A stretch of 18,316 bases of DNA from JAAYLU01 sp964458805 (GTDB taxonomy: Bacteria > Synergistota > Synergistia > Synergistales > Aminobacteriaceae), in NCBI GenBank assembly GCA_964458805.1, contig CAYWKH010000039.1, positions 1-18,316 on the forward strand, read 5' to 3'. Positions 1 to 6,463 of the stretch are shown in pieces (the stretch's first letter is position 1; each line of letters opens with the position of its first letter). The notes under the pieces are model-generated. The model was given only the letters and a program-made list of their open reading frames with translations, was not told the DNA's origin and ran no database searches. The translations under genes and the position numbers were made by a program.

Positions 1-24
1 AGATTAAACCGGTAGCCGATACAC

Positions 25-52
25 AAAAAAGCCCTCCGGAATTCCGAAGGGC
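25..52 (-). terminator. Rho-independent terminator behind the tRNA-Arg fragment
   Basis: A ten-base-pair stem (31-40 with 43-52, one G-T wobble) with a very short loop is followed on the minus strand by six T (25-30). The T run is on the minus-strand side only, so it ends minus-strand transcripts, here the one that starts at the promoter at 180-208. Confidence 0.8.
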
Positions 53-102
53 TGAAAAAATCAGTATTTGCAACGGTTTACATGATTAACTTCTTGTTCA
101 TT

Positions 103-113
103 TTCTACCCTCG
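103..113. repeat. 11-bp direct repeat, copy 1 (TTCTACCCTCG)
   Basis: This copy lies exactly where the tRNA-Arg homology stops. The second copy is at 181-191. Twelve of thirteen bases match if the repeat is extended two bases to the left. Confidence 0.75.
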
Positions 114-153
114 GCTCCGGAGGCCGATACTCTATCCGCTGAGCTACAGGCGC
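103..153 (-). pseudogene. 5' half of a tRNA-Arg(CCG) gene, 3' half missing
   Basis: Read on the minus strand, the sequence from 153 gives a normal tRNA start: a seven-base acceptor 5' strand (GCGCCTG), a D arm with GCTC/GAGT pairing, and a five-base-pair anticodon stem around loop CTCCGGA, whose anticodon is CCG (arginine, decodes CGG). After the anticodon stem the sequence becomes AT-rich. I find no T arm, no CAGGCGC to close the acceptor stem and no CCA before the terminator at 25-52. The gene therefore cannot make a normal tRNA. The right boundary at 103 is the end of an 11-base direct repeat, not a sharply defined tRNA edge. Alternatives are a tRNA-derived small RNA, an attachment-site scar, or an assembly misjoin at this point. 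Confidence 0.7.
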
Positions 154-179
154 AACTGGTGCCTCGAAAGGCGAGGCTT

Positions 180-208
180 ATTCTACCCTCGAATGCTGAA
201 GGCGTCAA
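180..208 (-). promoter_or_regulatory. Sigma-70-type promoter of the truncated tRNA-Arg locus
   Basis: On the minus strand TTGACG (203-208) and TAGAAT (180-185) are separated by exactly 17 bases. The predicted start is near 173, about 20 bases before the tRNA 5' end at 153. The spacing and the near-consensus hexamers make this the clearest promoter in the window. Confidence 0.75.
181..191. repeat. 11-bp direct repeat, copy 2, inside the tRNA promoter
   Basis: Identical to 103-113. This copy forms part of the spacer and -10 element of the promoter that reads into the tRNA-Arg fragment. Confidence 0.75.
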
Positions 209-260
209 GATTTGTTGAGTTAACTCAATTGTCGGTGTGTCTCTGCAATACGGCGCAAAA

Positions 261-1634
261 TCAAACGCGGCCGATGCTCAAAACGGCCACTGTTTCGATG
301 TGCACGGTCTGCGGGAACATGTCGAAGCAGGTCAGGCTCTCGATGGAATAGCCGCCGTCCACCATAGTCGCCGCGTCCCTGGCCAGGGTGGCCGGGTTGC
401 AGGAGACGTAGACGATGGTGCTCGGCTTCAGCGACAGGACGCCTCGCAGGACATCGGGGGTGCAGCCGGTGCGCGGAGGGTCCAGCACTACCAGGTCGAA
501 GCTCTCCTCAAGATCGGGGATGACCTTTTCGACCGCGCCCGGCGCTATGGTCACCCTCTCCTTCATCCCGTTGCGCTCCATGTTGGACTCCATCAACCTT
601 ACGGCCGGCGGCCACTCCTCAACCGCCGTGACTCTGCCCGCGATCCCGGCCAGGAAGGCGGTAAGACCGCCGCTACCGGCGTACAGCTCCAGCACGTTCG
701 CGGATTCGGCCACCCCTCCGGCGCCGGCGGCAAAGTCGTACATGGCGCGAGCCTGGCGCGTGTTCACCTGGAAGAAAGAGGTCGTGTCGCACTCGAACCT
801 GAAGGGTGAGAGCTCCTCCTCCACCAGGCCGTCGCCGAGGATCGTCTCTGTCTCGGGGCCCGTGATCACGTTGCCGGGAGACCTGTTGAGGTTGAGGGTA
901 AAGCTCCTGAGCCCGGGGAATTCATTCTTTAGCCTGGTGACAAGAAGCTCCTCCAGCCTGTTCCTCTGCTTCGCCTTGAGCGGCGAGGCTATCACCAGCG
1001 AGACGAGCAGCTCGCCGGTCTTGATGCCATGCCTGAATATCGCGTGTCGAAGGACGCCCTTGCCGCTGCTCTCGTCGTAAGCAGGAATTCCGAGGGCCGG
1101 CAGCGCCGCGGATACCGTGGCAAAGGCCCTGTCTATCAGCTTCGCGGCCACGGGGCATGATTTCATGGGCACGATGTCGTGACTGCCGCGGGCGTAGTAG
1201 CCCATGGCGGGGAGGCCGCCCGCCTTCCGCACGGGCAGGGAGACCTTGTTTCTGTACCCGGTCTGGTCAGGACTGGGGATGCAGGGGGGGATCTGCGGAA
1301 ACGGCCGCTTGCAGATACGGCGGAAGGCGTCCTCGAGTATGGCTCGCTTGAGCTCTAGCTGCAACGGGTAGGATGCGTGTTGAAGCTGACATGCCCCGCA
1401 CCTGTGATACACCGGGCACAGAGGGGTGCTCCTGGACGGGTGCGCCTCCAGGATCTCCTCGGCGACTGCGACCGCGTAGCTCTTTTTTCGGGCGGCGATC
1501 CTGGCCCTGACCCTCTCGCCGGGCAGGGCTCCCGCTATGAAGACCGTCATCCCGTCCGGCAGGCGCCCCACCGAGCTGCCGTCGCTGCTTATCCTCTCCG
1601 CCTGTAATTCCATGGAGTCTCCCCTGTCGGCCAT
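261..1634 (-). CDS. rlmD: 23S rRNA (uracil-5-)-methyltransferase, RlmD/RumA family
   Basis: This predicted S-adenosylmethionine-dependent enzyme makes 5-methyluridine in rRNA (or possibly tRNA; paralogues differ in target). The 457-residue protein has an N-terminal TRAM-like beta domain (about 8-65), four cysteines expected to hold a [4Fe-4S] cluster (C73, C79, C82, C160), the SFFQVN motif (286-291), the SAM-binding LELYAGSGG motif (315-323), LDPPRTG (384-390), the catalytic cysteine C412 in VSCNP, and the general base E447 in HIET. Its length matches the family. The ATG start is supported by AAGGAGG eight bases upstream. An internal Met at residue 8 is less well placed. It follows korC on the same strand after 85 bases, with no obvious terminator between them, so it may be co-transcribed. 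The RlmD target U1939 is known for E. coli; here it is inferred. Confidence 0.93.
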   Translation of the reverse strand: MADRGDSMELQAERISSDGSSVGRLPDGMTVFIAGALPGERVRARIAARKKSYAVAVAEEILEAHPSRSTPLCPVYHRCGACQLQHASYPLQLELKRAILEDAFRRICKRPFPQIPPCIPSPDQTGYRNKVSLPVRKAGGLPAMGYYARGSHDIVPMKSCPVAAKLIDRAFATVSAALPALGIPAYDESSGKGVLRHAIFRHGIKTGELLVSLVIASPLKAKQRNRLEELLVTRLKNEFPGLRSFTLNLNRSPGNVITGPETETILGDGLVEEELSPFRFECDTTSFFQVNTRQARAMYDFAAGAGGVAESANVLELYAGSGGLTAFLAGIAGRVTAVEEWPPAVRLMESNMERNGMKERVTIAPGAVEKVIPDLEESFDLVVLDPPRTGCTPDVLRGVLSLKPSTIVYVSCNPATLARDAATMVDGGYSIESLTCFDMFPQTVHIETVAVLSIGRV

Positions 1635-1719
1635 CGTAGACGCCTCCTTGCTTCAGTTCAATACCTGGTTTTTCGACCGTCGCTTGCGTAGGGCGCGGCC
1701 GTTCTATCAACGAGCGGTT

Positions 1720-2283
1720 CTAGAGGTGGATGCTGTTTTTAAACAGTGTGTACCCCTCGTCGAAGGCCAGGGAGTTCGACTGCTTGGTCTTCTCGGGCAC
1801 CTTGGCCAGGATGGCCTTCTTGACCGACTCGGGCTTGACGATGTTCTCCAGCTCCAGGACCCGCGCAACCGCGCCGAGCGCTACCATGTTGGTGGTTATC
1901 TCGTTTCCGACCTTCTCGCGCGCGGTGCGGACTATCGGGAGGTAGTAGATGTTCGCGTCCACCTGCGGAAGGCTGGTGACGAAGAAGTCGTCGTAGATGA
2001 TCCTCCCTCCTGGGAGAGTGTCGCCCGCGTACTCCTCCGCGGCCTGCTGGGTCAGTATGACCTGCAGGTTGGGTTTCATGGCCTTGGGGTAGTCTATCGA
2101 CTCCTTGGCGATGATGACCTCGGCCTTCGATTTTCCACCCCTGGCCTCCGGGCCGTAGGACTGGGTCTGGACGACGCTCAGCCCCTCCTCGAACAGAGCG
2201 GCCGCCTCCCCGGCCACCACCGCGGCGAGGATCACGCCCTGCCCGCCCGAGCCGGCGAATCGTATCTCGTATCTACTTGCCAT
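1720..2283 (-). CDS. korC: 2-oxoacid:ferredoxin oxidoreductase, gamma subunit
   Basis: This is the small structural subunit of the complex that oxidatively decarboxylates a 2-oxoacid to its acyl-CoA and passes electrons to ferredoxin. The 187-residue protein carries the gamma-family glycine motif GSGGQG (11-16) and the QSYGPEARGG segment (about 41-50), both conserved in Por/Kor/Vor gamma chains. Its ATG overlaps the end of the beta gene by 11 bases, which implies translational coupling. It is the last gene of the D-A-B-C operon. The sequence alone does not separate 2-oxoglutarate from branched-chain 2-oxoacid specificity; the symbol follows the usual Kor naming. Confidence 0.92.
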   Translation of the reverse strand: MASRYEIRFAGSGGQGVILAAVVAGEAAALFEEGLSVVQTQSYGPEARGGKSKAEVIIAKESIDYPKAMKPNLQVILTQQAAEEYAGDTLPGGRIIYDDFFVTSLPQVDANIYYLPIVRTAREKVGNEITTNMVALGAVARVLELENIVKPESVKKAILAKVPEKTKQSNSLAFDEGYTLFKNSIHL

Positions 2284-3103
2284 CTTTCAACCCCCCCACT
2301 CTTTTTACCAAGGCCTGGTACTGTTCGGTGTACTCAGGGATGCTCTTCTTGACGAATTCGCCCACTACTATCTTCCCGGCAAGCTCCTCGGGGGACATGT
2401 CCTTAGCCTTGTTCAGAGGAACGGAGTTGGCCTTGAAGAAGTTGACGTTGTCTATCGGCGTCCTGCGGTTGTTCTTCCTGCCGAACTGGGTATGGCAGTG
2501 AGTAAGGATCTCCACCACGGAGAAGCCCTTGTTGGAGATGCCGGCCTTGATGAACTGCTCCGCCTGCACCGGGTTCGCTATGGTGGCCCTGGCGACGTAG
2601 GTTGCGCCGGCGCCCTCCGCGAGCTTGCAGATGTCGAAGGCGGGGTCTATCGCGCCATAGGGGCTTGTGGCGGCCCAGCTTCCGGCTGGTGTTGTCGGGG
2701 ATATCTGTCCGCCGGTCATGCCGTAGATGTTGTTGTTCATGACGATGGCGGTGATATCGATGTTCCTCCTGCAGGCGTGTATGAAGTGGTTGCCGCCTAT
2801 TGCAGCGCAGTCGCCGTCGCCCATGACGTCGATCACGGTCAGGTCGGGGTTGGCGAGCTTGATCCCGGTGGCGAAGGCCAGTGAACGGCCGTGGGTCGTG
2901 TGCACTGTGCATGCGTCGATGTAGCCCACCATCCGGCTTGAACAGCCTATGCCGGACGCTATGACTGTCTGCGACTTCTTCTTGTTGAGTCCGACCAGCG
3001 CCCTCAGGAGAGAGTGCATTATTATGCCGTGTCCGCAGCCGGGGCACCATATATGCGGGAAAAACCTGGTTCTAAGCCAGTTGAATACTTCAGGGGCGGG
3101 CAT
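2273..3103 (-). CDS. korB: 2-oxoacid:ferredoxin oxidoreductase, beta subunit (TPP-binding)
   Basis: The beta chain binds thiamine pyrophosphate and a [4Fe-4S] cluster. Cysteines C20 and C23 lie in the WCPGCGHG motif, with a further conserved cysteine at C54. The TPP/Mg motif begins at GDGD (95-98) and ends with NNNIYGMTGGQ (123-133). HGR at 71-73 is also typical. At 276 residues it has the normal length for the short Kor/Vor beta type. The ATG has GGAGG ten bases upstream and begins two bases after the alpha stop codon. It forms the catalytic pair with the alpha chain at 3106-4239 and receives electrons' exit path through the ferredoxin subunit at 4232-4444. The enzyme type is oxygen-sensitive and characteristic of anaerobes. 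Confidence 0.94.
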   Translation of the reverse strand: MPAPEVFNWLRTRFFPHIWCPGCGHGIIMHSLLRALVGLNKKKSQTVIASGIGCSSRMVGYIDACTVHTTHGRSLAFATGIKLANPDLTVIDVMGDGDCAAIGGNHFIHACRRNIDITAIVMNNNIYGMTGGQISPTTPAGSWAATSPYGAIDPAFDICKLAEGAGATYVARATIANPVQAEQFIKAGISNKGFSVVEILTHCHTQFGRKNNRRTPIDNVNFFKANSVPLNKAKDMSPEELAGKIVVGEFVKKSIPEYTEQYQALVKRVGGLKDGK

Positions 3104-3105
3104 AC

Positions 3106-4239
3106 TCAGGCCACCTCCTCGATGACGGATAGAATCTCTTCGGGCTTGAACAGCTCGCCATTCACAAGGTTCTGCGCCACGATCTTGGCCTTGCCGCGGA
3201 CCGCGCGCTCCACCTCGAGAACCATCTGTCCGCAGTTAAGCTCCGGCACGATTATTGTCTTGGCCTTGCGGGCGAGTTTCTCCAGCTCCCTGTCGGGGAA
3301 GGGCCACAGGGTGACGGGACGGAAGAACCCGGCCTTTATACCGCGCACCCGGGCCTCGTGCACCGCGCGCAGGCTTGTGCGGGCGACGCTTCCGTATGCC
3401 AGCACCAGAATATCGGCATCGTCAGTGAGCACCGTCTCGTACTCGACGATATCATCGCGGAAACGGTCGACCTTCCTCATGAGCCGCTTCATCATCTTCT
3501 CGATCTCATCCGGGCTGTTGGTCGGGAAACCCCACTCGTTGTGGGTGAGTCCCGTTATATGCCAGGTGTAGCCGTCACCGAAGGAGGCCATGCAGGGGAG
3601 GTCGTCCCTCGGATCGGGAAGATAGGGGATGAACTTCTCCGGGACATCCACGGGGCGCTTTCTCTCCAGAAGATCCTTGGCCTTTATCTTGGGCGGCACG
3701 ACCTTCTCCCTCATGTGCCCTATGATCTCGTCGCTCATGATGAGAACGGGCTGGCGATACCTCTCGGCCGCGTTGAAGGCCTTGATTGCGATCTCGTAGC
3801 ACTCCTGGACGGAGGAGGGGGCGTAGCAGATGGTCCCGTGATCGCCGTGGGTGCCCCATCTCGCCTGCATTACGTCCTGCTGGGCCGCCTTGGTGGGAAG
3901 GCCCGTGGAGGGGCCGCCCCTCATCACGTCTACGACGACCAGCGGTATCTCCGCGATGTACGCGAAGCCCAGGTTCTCCTGCTTGAGCGAGAAGCCGGGG
4001 CCCGAGGTCGCGGTAAGAGATTTTTTTCCGGCTATGGAGCCGCCGATTGCCGCCGCTATGCCTGCGATCTCGTCCTCCATCTGGATGAATCGTCCGTTGA
4101 CCTTGGGCAGCTCCTCGGCCATTATCTCGGCGATCTCGGTGGACGGAGTTATCGGGTAGCCCGCGAAAAAGCGGCACCCCGCCGCAAGGGCGCCCTGTGC
4201 AAGCGCCTCGTTTCCCTGCCAGAATGCGACATCAGGCAT
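3106..4239 (-). CDS. korA: 2-oxoacid:ferredoxin oxidoreductase, alpha subunit
   Basis: The alpha chain contributes the pyrimidine side of the TPP site and the substrate/CoA-binding surface. The YPITPSTE motif (28-35) is diagnostic, followed by the MEDEIAG segment and by GGPSTGLPTKAAQQD, the KorA/VorB hallmark. At 377 residues it matches the stand-alone alpha type without a fused gamma domain. The ATG overlaps the end of the ferredoxin gene by eight bases and has GGAGG in front. Databases name close relatives either 2-oxoglutarate synthase KorA or 3-methyl-2-oxobutanoate dehydrogenase VorB. The context (a stand-alone four-gene operon) fits either role: making succinyl-CoA, or degrading branched-chain amino acids in a peptide fermenter. 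Confidence 0.94.
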   Translation of the reverse strand: MPDVAFWQGNEALAQGALAAGCRFFAGYPITPSTEIAEIMAEELPKVNGRFIQMEDEIAGIAAAIGGSIAGKKSLTATSGPGFSLKQENLGFAYIAEIPLVVVDVMRGGPSTGLPTKAAQQDVMQARWGTHGDHGTICYAPSSVQECYEIAIKAFNAAERYRQPVLIMSDEIIGHMREKVVPPKIKAKDLLERKRPVDVPEKFIPYLPDPRDDLPCMASFGDGYTWHITGLTHNEWGFPTNSPDEIEKMMKRLMRKVDRFRDDIVEYETVLTDDADILVLAYGSVARTSLRAVHEARVRGIKAGFFRPVTLWPFPDRELEKLARKAKTIIVPELNCGQMVLEVERAVRGKAKIVAQNLVNGELFKPEEILSVIEEVA

Positions 4240-4444
4240 CCTTTACTTCCTCCTTCACGGTTATCGCAAGGTCGGGGCAGATGTTTTCGCACTGTCTGCA
4301 TCCTATGCAATCGTCCTGTCTTGCCGCGACCGCCTTCTGACGAACCTCGTCAAGGTCGAGGACCTTTTTCGGGCAGATGTGAATACACAGGGAGCAGCCC
4401 TTGCACCAGGAATTGTTCACCAGAACCTCGTACTTCTTCGGCAA
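4232..4444 (-). CDS. korD: 2-oxoacid:ferredoxin oxidoreductase, delta (2x[4Fe-4S] ferredoxin) subunit
   Basis: This 70-residue ferredoxin-type subunit has two complete cluster motifs: C14-C17-C20-C24 and C46-C49-C52-C56. It relays electrons from the TPP subunits to free ferredoxin. The start is TTG at 4444, chosen because a textbook AGGAGGTGA (4451-4459) sits six bases upstream and the frame then reads straight into the first cluster. It is the first gene of the D-A-B-C operon and overlaps korA by eight bases. A candidate promoter lies at 4512-4540. Confidence 0.93.
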   Translation of the reverse strand: MPKKYEVLVNNSWCKGCSLCIHICPKKVLDLDEVRQKAVAARQDDCIGCRQCENICPDLAITVKEEVKDA

Positions 4445-4511
4445 AAAAAGTCACCTCCTACGATATCCTCCCGAGAACGAGAGGAGCGAAGCACATCTCC
4501 TTCTTGTGAGT

Positions 4512-4540
4512 AGAATAACTTCTATCCGGATGCACTGCAA
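4512..4540 (-). promoter_or_regulatory. Candidate promoter of the korDABC operon
   Basis: On the minus strand TTGCAG (4535-4540) and TATTCT (4512-4517) are 17 bases apart, about 70 bases before the korD start. The region just upstream (4541-4605) is far more AT-rich than its surroundings and could act as an UP element or operator. TTGATG/TAGAAG nearby is a weaker alternative with a 19-base spacer. Confidence 0.45.
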
Positions 4541-4585
4541 GGTCATCAAGATTTATATCTTTTATATCGTTTAATTGACTCTGTG

Positions 4586-4602
4586 ATAAATATGATATTT
4601 AT
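4586..4602. promoter_or_regulatory. Perfect palindrome upstream of korDABC, possible operator
   Basis: ATAAATAT, one base, then ATATTTAT form an exact 8-1-8 inverted repeat. It overlaps the tsaB stop codon and lies about 45 bases upstream of the candidate -35 of korD. An all-A/T palindrome in such a GC-rich region is unusual. I cannot name the regulator. Confidence 0.4.
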
Positions 4603-5282
4603 TATGCCCCTGTGTCAGGGTCGCGAAGATACTCGGCCCTTACCCTCTCTGGAGGTATCGCGTCCTGCCTGCGCATGTGCGCGAGAACGGCCGTGGCAGC
4701 GCCGGAAGGCCTGGCTTCAACGAAGAAACCTGCCTGTTTGCCGAACTGGCGTCCGGTCTTCTCCGGGCGGTCCGTCAGCCACTGCACCTCCTTGAGGCTC
4801 GACACAGCTGTCGATACGGCGTCCATGAATTCGGCGGGCGAATAGGCGCCGTCAGGCATCAGACGGGCCAACGGCGACAGACCTCCCTCGGAGGTGAACA
4901 GACCGCCGCATATCCTGCCCCCGCCTCCCTGGAGCACGATCGCGGCGACGCCCCCGGTCCGTCCTATCCGCTCGAAGGCCATGCACTCAAGAGATGACAG
5001 AGGGACGACCCTCTTCTCCCCCGCCCATGCAAGGAAGGTGACGAAGGAGATTCCGACCTTTATCCCGGTGAAGGAGCCCGGGCCCGCGACCAGTCCGTAC
5101 AGGTCCACTTCCTCCGGCCCGCAGGAGCAGGACTCGAGCAGGCATCCATACATGCCCGGGAGAATCTCCGCCTGTCTCCTGCCTGCGTCGACATTTATCT
5201 CGCCGCGGACGACTCCGTCCTCCGCCAATCCAAGGGCGGCCCAACTGGTACAACAGTCAACCGACACGATTATCTCTTTCAT
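4602..5282 (-). CDS. tsaB: tRNA N6-threonylcarbamoyladenosine (t6A37) complex protein TsaB
   Basis: TsaB is the inactive-paralogue scaffold that pairs with TsaD and TsaE to make t6A37 in ANN-decoding tRNAs. The 226-residue protein shows the ASKHA-type N terminus around D9 and the diagnostic GPGSFTGIKVG motif (67-77). Its length is close to the usual 230. The N-terminal loop reads DCCTS rather than the common DTST, a minor variation. The ATG overlaps the tsaE stop codon (ATGA), showing coupling. No N-acetyltransferase domain (RimI) is fused, and the C terminus ends just beyond a YLRDPD segment typical of the family. Confidence 0.92.
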   Translation of the reverse strand: MKEIIVSVDCCTSWAALGLAEDGVVRGEINVDAGRRQAEILPGMYGCLLESCSCGPEEVDLYGLVAGPGSFTGIKVGISFVTFLAWAGEKRVVPLSSLECMAFERIGRTGGVAAIVLQGGGGRICGGLFTSEGGLSPLARLMPDGAYSPAEFMDAVSTAVSSLKEVQWLTDRPEKTGRQFGKQAGFFVEARPSGAATAVLAHMRRQDAIPPERVRAEYLRDPDTGA

Positions 5283-5800
5283 ACCCCGGTCATCCTCCCT
5301 GGATAATCTCCCGCAAAGGCCTCGAGCGCCGAGATCGCCCTGTCCCCCTCAGCCGAGACGACAATGTCCCTGCTCCCGTCGTCGCTCGCATGGCCGAAGC
5401 GAACGGTCCAGACCTGGTCGAAGAACCAGGGGAGGCCCCGGTCCGCCCACTCGATGAACAGCACGGGCTCCTCATCCAGGTAGTCCTCCATGTCCAGCTC
5501 CTCCGGGTCGACCTTCCCGAGCCTGTACAGGTCGGCGTGGATTATCGCCCCGTCGCGGCATTCGTAACGGTTGACGAGGGTGAAGGAGGGGCTGCGGACG
5601 TTCAAGCAGCCTCGGGCTCGGCAAAAACCCCTCACCAGCGTGGTCTTGCCGGTCCCCAGGTCTCCGATAAGCAGGACGACCAACCCGGGGAAGGCGAACA
5701 GTGCCATCGACTCGCCGACCCTGATCGTGTCCTCCTCCGTGCGCGAGACAAGCCGAAGGAGATGGCCGCCATCTACTATGCCGTCCAACCTCCGGGTCAC
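5279..5800 (-). CDS. tsaE: tRNA t6A37 biosynthesis ATPase TsaE
   Basis: TsaE is the P-loop ATPase that drives turnover of the TsaBD complex. From the chosen start the protein has 173 residues, with Walker A GDLGTGKTT (46-54), the SPSFTLVN segment (70-77), HADLYRL (88-94) and IEWAD (116-120), all conserved in the family. The frame is open further upstream to an ATG at 5932, but that would add 44 residues lying inside the preceding gene. The GTG at 5800 is preferred because GGAGG lies five bases upstream and its GTGA overlaps the stop codon of the upstream membrane protein. It ends overlapping the tsaB start by four bases. Confidence 0.9.
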   Translation of the reverse strand: MTRRLDGIVDGGHLLRLVSRTEEDTIRVGESMALFAFPGLVVLLIGDLGTGKTTLVRGFCRARGCLNVRSPSFTLVNRYECRDGAIIHADLYRLGKVDPEELDMEDYLDEEPVLFIEWADRGLPWFFDQVWTVRFGHASDDGSRDIVVSAEGDRAISALEAFAGDYPGRMTGV

Positions 5801-6036
5801 TCCCGCCTCCTGCGTCTTCTGCGCATAAGCAGGGCAACCAGTACAGTCCCTGCGCCCACGAAGAACAGCATGAGCATCATACGCGCCAACGAGACTCCGC
5901 GCACGCCCATCCTCCCCACCCCGAAGATCCACAAAGCGGCCATCACAAAGCTGGCGATGCTCATCCTGAGCCCCTTCCAGCGTATCTGCTCGGTCTTTCT
6001 TATCTCCTCGTCCCAGTCGATTCTCTTCCGTCTCAA
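5797..6036 (-). CDS. Small two-TM membrane protein with poly-Arg tail, function unknown
   Basis: I do not recognise this 79-residue protein. It has a charged N terminus (about 1-24), two predicted hydrophobic helices (about 25-41 and 49-70) and an abrupt basic C terminus with seven consecutive arginines. By the positive-inside rule both ends should be cytoplasmic. The start is TTG at 6036 with only a weak ribosome site (GGATGG), so the exact N terminus is uncertain. Its existence is supported by its stop codon overlapping the tsaE GTG start and by its clear membrane-protein composition. It lies 40 bases after acpS in the same gene train. Confidence 0.65.
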   Translation of the reverse strand: MRRKRIDWDEEIRKTEQIRWKGLRMSIASFVMAALWIFGVGRMGVRGVSLARMMLMLFFVGAGTVLVALLMRRRRRRRE

Positions 6037-6076
6037 ACAGATCCCATCCTCATGCTCCTTGTCACGCCAAGGTCCG

Positions 6077-6451
6077 TCATGCTGGCGCCTCGACGACGGC
6101 GACCGCCACCGCGTAGTCCCCGTCGTGGGTCAGCGAGAGGTGTATTCGCTCCTTGCCCCTGAAGGGAAGGAGTTCCATGATCGTAGAGGCCATCCGGACC
6201 CGCGGCGCGGTCTGCGTGCGTTCGACCCACATCCCGGCACCGAACACAAGCGAGTACATCGGAATGCCGGACGCCTTGGAGAAGGCCTCCCTGGCGGCGA
6301 AGCAGGCCGCGAAGTGCCGGGCCGGGACTGCCTTTTCAAGAGCGTAGTCGATTTCGCCGGGCGAGAACACCCGCTGGACGAAGCGGTCCGAGCGTATGGC
6401 CCTCTCCATACGCGAGACCCTGCACATGTCGACTCCTATGCCGATGATCAA
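6077..6451 (-). CDS. acpS: Holo-[acyl-carrier-protein] synthase AcpS
   Basis: AcpS transfers 4'-phosphopantetheine from CoA to apo-ACP, activating fatty-acid synthesis. The 124-residue protein has the GIGVDMCRV N terminus with metal ligand D8, the FAAREAFSKA motif (51-60) containing E55 and K59, and the HLSLTHDGDYAVA segment near 104-116. The length is normal for the trimeric AcpS family. The start is TTG at 6451: GGAGG lies seven bases upstream, and the conserved N-terminal strand begins right after it. The ribosome site overlaps the end of the kinase gene, only 12 bases away, so the two are probably coupled. Confidence 0.92.
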   Translation of the reverse strand: MIIGIGVDMCRVSRMERAIRSDRFVQRVFSPGEIDYALEKAVPARHFAACFAAREAFSKASGIPMYSLVFGAGMWVERTQTAPRVRMASTIMELLPFRGKERIHLSLTHDGDYAVAVAVVEAPA

Positions 6452-6463
6452 GAAACAACCTCC

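Noticed and set aside
25..153. Intron-interrupted tRNA-Arg
   Set aside because: No 3' exon (T arm, CAGGCGC and CCA) is found between the break and the terminator, so an intron does not explain the sequence within this window.
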